Of a stretch of DNA of 8,759 nt, positions 5,128 through 8,759 are shown one piece after another; within the stretch, counting starts at the first letter, position 1; every line of letters begins with the position of its first letter. The translations under genes and the position numbers were made by a program. This DNA comes from Gammaproteobacteria bacterium (GTDB lineage Bacteria; Pseudomonadota; Gammaproteobacteria; UBA4575): positions 1-8,759 of the forward strand of contig JAPUHH010000120.1 of assembly GCA_027297825.1 (NCBI GenBank). Direction: 5' to 3'. The notes beneath the pieces were generated by a model. That model had not been told where the DNA came from. It saw only the letters and a program-made list of their open reading frames with translations, and searched no databases.

Positions 5128-6309
5128 GTGACCGAACCGATTCAAACGCTTTCGATTGGCGAAAGCAAAATAACTACTCTTGGTACTGCTCATGTATCAC
5201 GCACAAGTGCAGAAACAGTACAAAAAATGATTCAAACTGAAGAGTTCGATGTCATTTGTATTGAGCTTTGTCAAAGTCGTTTCAATTCAATAGTGAATCC
5301 TAACTTATTAGCTGAGATGGATTTGCTCGATGTGATTCGTGAGGGGAAGGCGAGCATGGTTACTGCAAGCCTAGCATTAGGTGCATTTCAGCAAAGATTG
5401 GCAGAGCAACTTGGTATAGAACCTGGCGTAGAAATGAAAACTGCCATTACCGAAGCCAACAGATTAAATTTACCGATCGTGTTAATCGATCGTGAAATAG
5501 GCGTCACATTAAAACGTGTTTATCATAATGTTCCGTTTTGGAAAAGGATCTATTTAGTTGCCGGGTTATTTACCAGTGTCTTATCTCACGAAGAAGTTAC
5601 TGAAGAAGAAATTGAGAAGCTAAAAAGTGGTGATATTTTAGAAACTACGTTTACACAATTTTCAGAAGATGCTAAAGACTTGTTTCAACCGTTAATTGAT
5701 GAGCGTGATCAATATATGGCTGCAAAAATACTTCAGGCAGTCGATGAACATCAAAACAAAAACATACTTGCCGTGGTAGGTGCTGGCCACCTGAAGGGGA
5801 TGCAGAACTACTTGGAGAAAAAAGATCTTAGCCCTCAAGCAACAATAACTAGTTTAGATGAAGTTCCGCGTAAAAAGTCATGGTTTAAATTTATTCCATG
5901 GATCATTGTGGCACTGATATTTGCCGGATTTTTCCTTGGTTTTAAGAAAAGCCCGGATCTAGGATGGAGTCTGATTTGGCAATGGGTCGTGATCAATGGC
6001 GGTTTATCTGCATTAGGGGCTGCAATAGCAGGAGCGCATTTTTTAACAGTGGTCACAGCGTTTTTAGCGGCTCCACTTACATCCTTAAACCCTACGATCG
6101 GCGCGGGCATGGTGACCTCGGCAGTCGAGATATATATTCGCAAACCTAGGGTAAAAGACTTTGAAGAGTTACGTAAGGATTCTACAACTGCGATGGGTTG
6201 GCGCAAGAATAGGGTGGCAAAAATACTACTCATATTTCTGCTAAGTTCGTTAGGTTCAGCTATTGGAACTTATGTGGCAGGGTTCAGAATCTTCGAACAG
6301 TTAACATGA
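5128..6309 (+). CDS. TraB/PrgY (TIKI-related) family protein with C-terminal membrane domain
   Basis: Member of the TraB/PrgY family, named after enterococcal pheromone-shutdown proteins and distantly related to the animal TIKI metalloproteases; the biochemical role in Proteobacteria is unknown. It is not the conjugation TraB. The soluble N-terminal domain (1-245) has the first conserved motif LGTAHVS (18-24) with His22, the acidic VICIELCQSRF (42-52), and a second GAGHLKGM near 218-225, the putative metal-ligand motifs. Residues 252-393 are membrane-embedded: helices about 256-273, 283-321 (two, with Gly/Ala-rich packing), then a conserved LNPTIGAGMVTSAVEIYIRK stretch, and 365-386. The 393-residue length is normal for the family. 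The start is a GTG with no strong ribosome binding site; no better start was found. Its TGA is 3 bases from the stop codon of the convergent prc gene. Confidence 0.88.
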   Translation: MTEPIQTLSIGESKITTLGTAHVSRTSAETVQKMIQTEEFDVICIELCQSRFNSIVNPNLLAEMDLLDVIREGKASMVTASLALGAFQQRLAEQLGIEPGVEMKTAITEANRLNLPIVLIDREIGVTLKRVYHNVPFWKRIYLVAGLFTSVLSHEEVTEEEIEKLKSGDILETTFTQFSEDAKDLFQPLIDERDQYMAAKILQAVDEHQNKNILAVVGAGHLKGMQNYLEKKDLSPQATITSLDEVPRKKSWFKFIPWIIVALIFAGFFLGFKKSPDLGWSLIWQWVVINGGLSALGAAIAGAHFLTVVTAFLAAPLTSLNPTIGAGMVTSAVEIYIRKPRVKDFEELRKDSTTAMGWRKNRVAKILLIFLLSSLGSAIGTYVAGFRIFEQLT

Positions 6310-6312
6310 GAC

Positions 6313-8418
6313 TTAATGATTTTGATCAACAAATGAGTTGGAACGATGTGATTTTAAAAATTTAGCTAAGTCTGTTGCGATGTGTGCAGTTTCATCTAGT
6401 AGTACATCAATATATTGTTCGTCGTCATCAAGCTTATTTAGATTAGCTTCCGTATTTTTTAGAAATTTCTGGTTGGCAGCACGAATGGATTCGATTTTCT
6501 CGTATTCTTTTTTTCTTGTGGATTCTAGTAATGAAATTGTTTTCTTATTTCTTAGCTCTGAATCAAGCTGCAAAATATTAACTAGTGAATTAAATTTATC
6601 ATCTACTTTGATGCGTGAGTCGTGCATAGAGGCGGTATTTTTAATAATTTGCTCATCAATGAAGCCGTAATGATGACTAATTGGCGATATAGAAGTCCAT
6701 GGTAGTGCATTTTTAAGTGCACGTTCACCATATTCATCACTTGTGAAGTTTGTGTGAAAATCAATATCTGGAACAACGCCACGGTGTTGAGTGCTGCCGC
6801 CATTTATTCTGAAGTATTGGGCAATGGTTGCCTTTAATTGACCTAATTTTTCATCACGAGTCGAATCAAAGTTATTTAAATCAACAAGCTGCTGTACAGT
6901 GCCTTTCCCAAAAGTTGTTTCTCCTACTACCATCCCGCGGTGATAATCTTGAATCGCACTTGCCAAAATTTCAGACGCGGAAGCGCTGAATCGGTCGACC
7001 AGTACAATTAACGGTCCTTGATATGAAATATTTGTATTGAGATCCCGGTGTACTTCAATGTGGCCGTTCGAATCCCTCACTTGAACAATTGGGCCTTCGT
7101 CTATAAACAGCCCAGTTACTTGCGTTGCTTCTGTGAGCGATCCGCCACCATTGCTGCGTAAATCTAAAATTAATGCATCAATTTTTTCAGATTTTAATTG
7201 CTTGATTAGGTTGTCAACGTCCCGTGTTGTACTTCGATAATCACTTTCACCACGCTGATAGGCTGCAAAATCAATATAAAAAGCTGGTATATCTATTACG
7301 CCAATTTTGAAAACTTTAGATTCGTCATGTATTTCAATCACTTCGCTTCTCGCAGCTTGTTCTTCTAGTTTAATTTTATCGCGGGTGATATGAATTTCTT
7401 TAATTTTGGCGGTTTGTCCTTCTTTGCCAGGTAGAATTTGCAATTTTACTTTAGTGTCTTTAGTGCCACGTATTTGTTCAACTACCTCTTCAAGGCGCCA
7501 GCCAATAACATCATTGAACTCTTTTTCATTTTGTTGTGCAATCCCTACAATTCGATCGGTAGCATGCAGTAAACCGCATAAGTCAGCAGGTCCACCGGGG
7601 ATGATTTTTTCAACTAGCGTATATTCGCCGTCAGTACGAAGTAACGCACCGATTCCTTCTAGAGATAGGCTCATCCTTATTTCAAAGTTTTCAGAGGTTC
7701 TTGGAGATAAATAATTTGTATGTGGCTCAAGCGTACTCGCAAATGCATTAATAAATAGTTGATACACGTCTTCAGCATCAATTTGTTGGCTACGTTTGGC
7801 AATACCTTTATAACGTTTTACTAATGTGTCTTTGATTTCACCCGCGTCTTTTTCGGCAAGCCTTAGTGCTAACACGTCATTCTTTACACGTTTTCTCCAA
7901 ATTTCATCTAATTCATCTTTGTCAACTGCCCAGTCAAGCTTAGAGCGATCTATAATTAATTTTTCATTTATAGAGAAATTGAATTTTTCTTTAAGAAGGC
8001 CTAATGCATATAGGGCACGTTCATCAACGCGTGCTTGATAAAGGCGAAACATTTGGAATGGAGCATTTAATTCAGGGTGATTTAATGCATCATCTAGTTT
8101 GTAACGAAAAATTTGAAAGCTATCGATGTCTTTTTGATAAAAGTAGCTTCTGTTGGGGTCTAGTGCTTCAATATATGAATCAAAAATTTGATCAGATAAA
8201 GAATTATTTATCTTAAAAGTCTTGTAATGGTATTTGCTCAAGAAACGAGTGATAAGCTTCGTACTGCGACTGTGCTCATTTAGTGGGGATAGGGAGATGC
8301 TCGAGTTGCCTTGTGACTGCGAGGCGCTAGCGAGTATCGTGATGATTGCTACAATTAGTGCTATTAAATACTGTGTGGGTTTTTGCAAAGTAGTGAGAGA
8401 CATTTTTGAGATATCCAT
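6313..8418 (-). CDS. prc: Tail-specific periplasmic protease Prc (Tsp), peptidase family S41A
   Basis: Prc is a periplasmic serine protease that degrades proteins from nonpolar C-termini and, in E. coli, processes FtsI and controls cell-wall hydrolases such as MepS with NlpI. The 701 residues are close to the E. coli precursor length. Residues 15-31 form a hydrophobic signal sequence after Lys13, with a plausible cleavage after Ala-Ser-Ala (30-32). The N-terminal helical region is followed by a PDZ domain from about 247 to 340 (SLEGIGALLRTDGEYTLVEK). The protease core has LDLRSNGGGSL and the catalytic Ser480 (in FSASASE), Asp491 and Lys505 (in GKGTVQ), with spacings of 11 and 25 residues as in E. 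coli (430/441/455). The C-terminal domain ends with LLDETAHIATDLAKFLKS, also E. coli-like. Complete and apparently active. No clear Shine-Dalgarno precedes the ATG; a second ATG is at codon 6. Confidence 0.96.
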   Translation of the reverse strand: MDISKMSLTTLQKPTQYLIALIVAIITILASASQSQGNSSISLSPLNEHSRSTKLITRFLSKYHYKTFKINNSLSDQIFDSYIEALDPNRSYFYQKDIDSFQIFRYKLDDALNHPELNAPFQMFRLYQARVDERALYALGLLKEKFNFSINEKLIIDRSKLDWAVDKDELDEIWRKRVKNDVLALRLAEKDAGEIKDTLVKRYKGIAKRSQQIDAEDVYQLFINAFASTLEPHTNYLSPRTSENFEIRMSLSLEGIGALLRTDGEYTLVEKIIPGGPADLCGLLHATDRIVGIAQQNEKEFNDVIGWRLEEVVEQIRGTKDTKVKLQILPGKEGQTAKIKEIHITRDKIKLEEQAARSEVIEIHDESKVFKIGVIDIPAFYIDFAAYQRGESDYRSTTRDVDNLIKQLKSEKIDALILDLRSNGGGSLTEATQVTGLFIDEGPIVQVRDSNGHIEVHRDLNTNISYQGPLIVLVDRFSASASEILASAIQDYHRGMVVGETTFGKGTVQQLVDLNNFDSTRDEKLGQLKATIAQYFRINGGSTQHRGVVPDIDFHTNFTSDEYGERALKNALPWTSISPISHHYGFIDEQIIKNTASMHDSRIKVDDKFNSLVNILQLDSELRNKKTISLLESTRKKEYEKIESIRAANQKFLKNTEANLNKLDDDEQYIDVLLDETAHIATDLAKFLKSHRSNSFVDQNH

Positions 8419-8631
8419 ATATCAATTGCCGAATTTGGTAATTGTTAAAATAACCTAAGGTTTGTTTAGTGCGTTAAGTATATAGGCAAATTATGCAGAA
8501 TGATTAGGGCCTGATATCCAGAGTCTAGTGAGCAAGTATGATTAATATCCTATTATATCTTTGTAAGCAATTGATTGTAAGGACTATATTGATCTTGTTA
8601 TGCATTAATTGTAAAAGCCGCTCCAAATGAC
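8419..8631. other. Upstream region of prc
   Basis: No gene is visible. Immediately before the prc start lies an imperfect 22-bp palindrome (8423-8444, nine of eleven paired positions, centre between 8433 and 8434), a possible operator. A minus-strand TATACT at 8477-8482 could be a -10 box, giving a leader of about 50 bases, but no good -35 box was found. The rest is AT-rich and unremarkable up to the hairpin at 8619-8642. Confidence 0.35.
8423..8444. repeat. Imperfect 22-bp palindrome just upstream of prc start
   Basis: The left half CAATTGCCGAA and the right half TTTGGTAATTG pair at 9 of 11 positions, the two mismatches being G-T. The right side abuts the AT-rich leader and the left side is 4 bases from the prc ATG, so a bound protein would block transcription or initiation. 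No known regulator is recognised. Confidence 0.45.
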
Positions 8632-8642
8632 TCATTGGGGCG
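8613..8642 (-). terminator. Probable intrinsic terminator of the right-edge minus-strand gene
   Basis: On the minus strand a stem made of 8642-8635 and 8626-8619 (CGCCCCAA with TTGGAGCG, one A-C mismatch) closes an 8-base loop and is followed by GCTTTT. This is a short T-tract, so termination strength is uncertain. The hairpin lies exactly at the stop codon (8632-8634) of the right-edge reading frame, which supports that frame. Confidence 0.5.
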
Positions 8643-8759
8643 ATACGTGGTTGATTGCACTTTCAAGCGCATCAGTTCGAGAGTCTAATTGAAATTCTTG
8701 ATTGATAGAGTTTAAAACACCCAACCTCTTGAGTAAGGCTGTAACTTGACCTGCCATTC
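8632..8759 (-). CDS. Partial unknown protein, C-terminal end (runs off right edge)
   Basis: This minus-strand frame is open from the right edge to a TGA at 8632-8634, at least 41 codons after an in-frame ATG at 8757. No Shine-Dalgarno can be judged because only two bases precede that ATG, so this may be either a short gene or, more likely, the last part of a longer one. The visible sequence begins MAGQVTALLKRLGVLNSINQ and ends INHVSPQ. It is soluble, helical-looking and of no family I recognise. A terminator-like hairpin lies at its stop codon. prc follows on the same strand about 210 bases downstream and probably has its own promoter. Confidence 0.4.
   Translation of the reverse strand, partial: MAGQVTALLKRLGVLNSINQEFQLDSRTDALESAINHVSPQ

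Noticed and set aside
5835..6233. 132-codon minus-strand frame inside the TraB-family gene
   Set aside because: It is antisense to a well-supported gene with conserved motifs, its composition is a mirror of that gene and no start signal was seen.
5128..6309. TraB as a conjugation protein
   Set aside because: The motifs are those of the TraB/PrgY pheromone-shutdown family with C-terminal membrane helices; no other transfer genes are nearby.
7406..8458. Several plus-strand frames of 70-102 codons opposite prc
   Set aside because: All lie antisense to the conserved prc coding sequence and show no domain or ribosome binding site.
1..8759. CRISPR array, insertion sequence or integrase site
   Set aside because: No regularly spaced repeats, transposase, recombinase or flanking terminal repeats were seen.

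Overview
The window looks like chromosomal DNA of a free-living gammaproteobacterium with low to moderate GC (around 40% by eye in the genes). This rests on the genes themselves: MobA and MobB close to the E. coli proteins in motifs and length, a DUF1244 protein, a long YihY/BrkB membrane protein and a full-length Prc protease with its C-terminal domain. I cannot name a genus. No mobile element, CRISPR array, rRNA or tRNA was seen.

Layout: positions 1-204 hold the start of a minus-strand gene, visible in two frames, with a sharp change in base composition. It is preceded by a 265-base structured intergenic region. Positions 470-1637 carry mobA-mobB on the minus strand. Divergent from these, across an 82-base promoter region, lie a DUF1244 gene and a MoeB/ThiF-type gene (1720-2828). 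A 425-base, mostly non-coding gap follows. Next come yihY/brkB, a MazG-like pyrophosphohydrolase and a TraB/PrgY-family membrane protein (3254-6309, plus strand). Prc (6313-8418, minus) converges on the TraB gene with only 3 bases between their stop codons. A spacer then leads to the 3' end of another minus-strand gene at the right edge.

How the genes work together: mobA, mobB and moeB all serve molybdenum cofactor synthesis. MoeB adenylates the MoaD sulfur carrier used to make molybdopterin, and MobA with MobB converts the molybdenum cofactor to its guanine dinucleotide form. The DUF1244 gene lies in the same divergent unit and may be co-transcribed with moeB. The second half is an envelope and housekeeping group: a polytopic membrane protein, a nucleotide-pool sanitising enzyme, a membrane-anchored TraB-fold protein and the periplasmic tail-specific protease. 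No direct biochemical link among these is shown by the sequence.

The least ordinary parts are the left edge (a composition break, a possible frameshift, a perfect 15-bp inverted repeat and a hairpin-rich leader behind an excellent extended -10 box) and the DUF1244-moeB/mobAB divergon. I do not see a clearly new multi-gene system.
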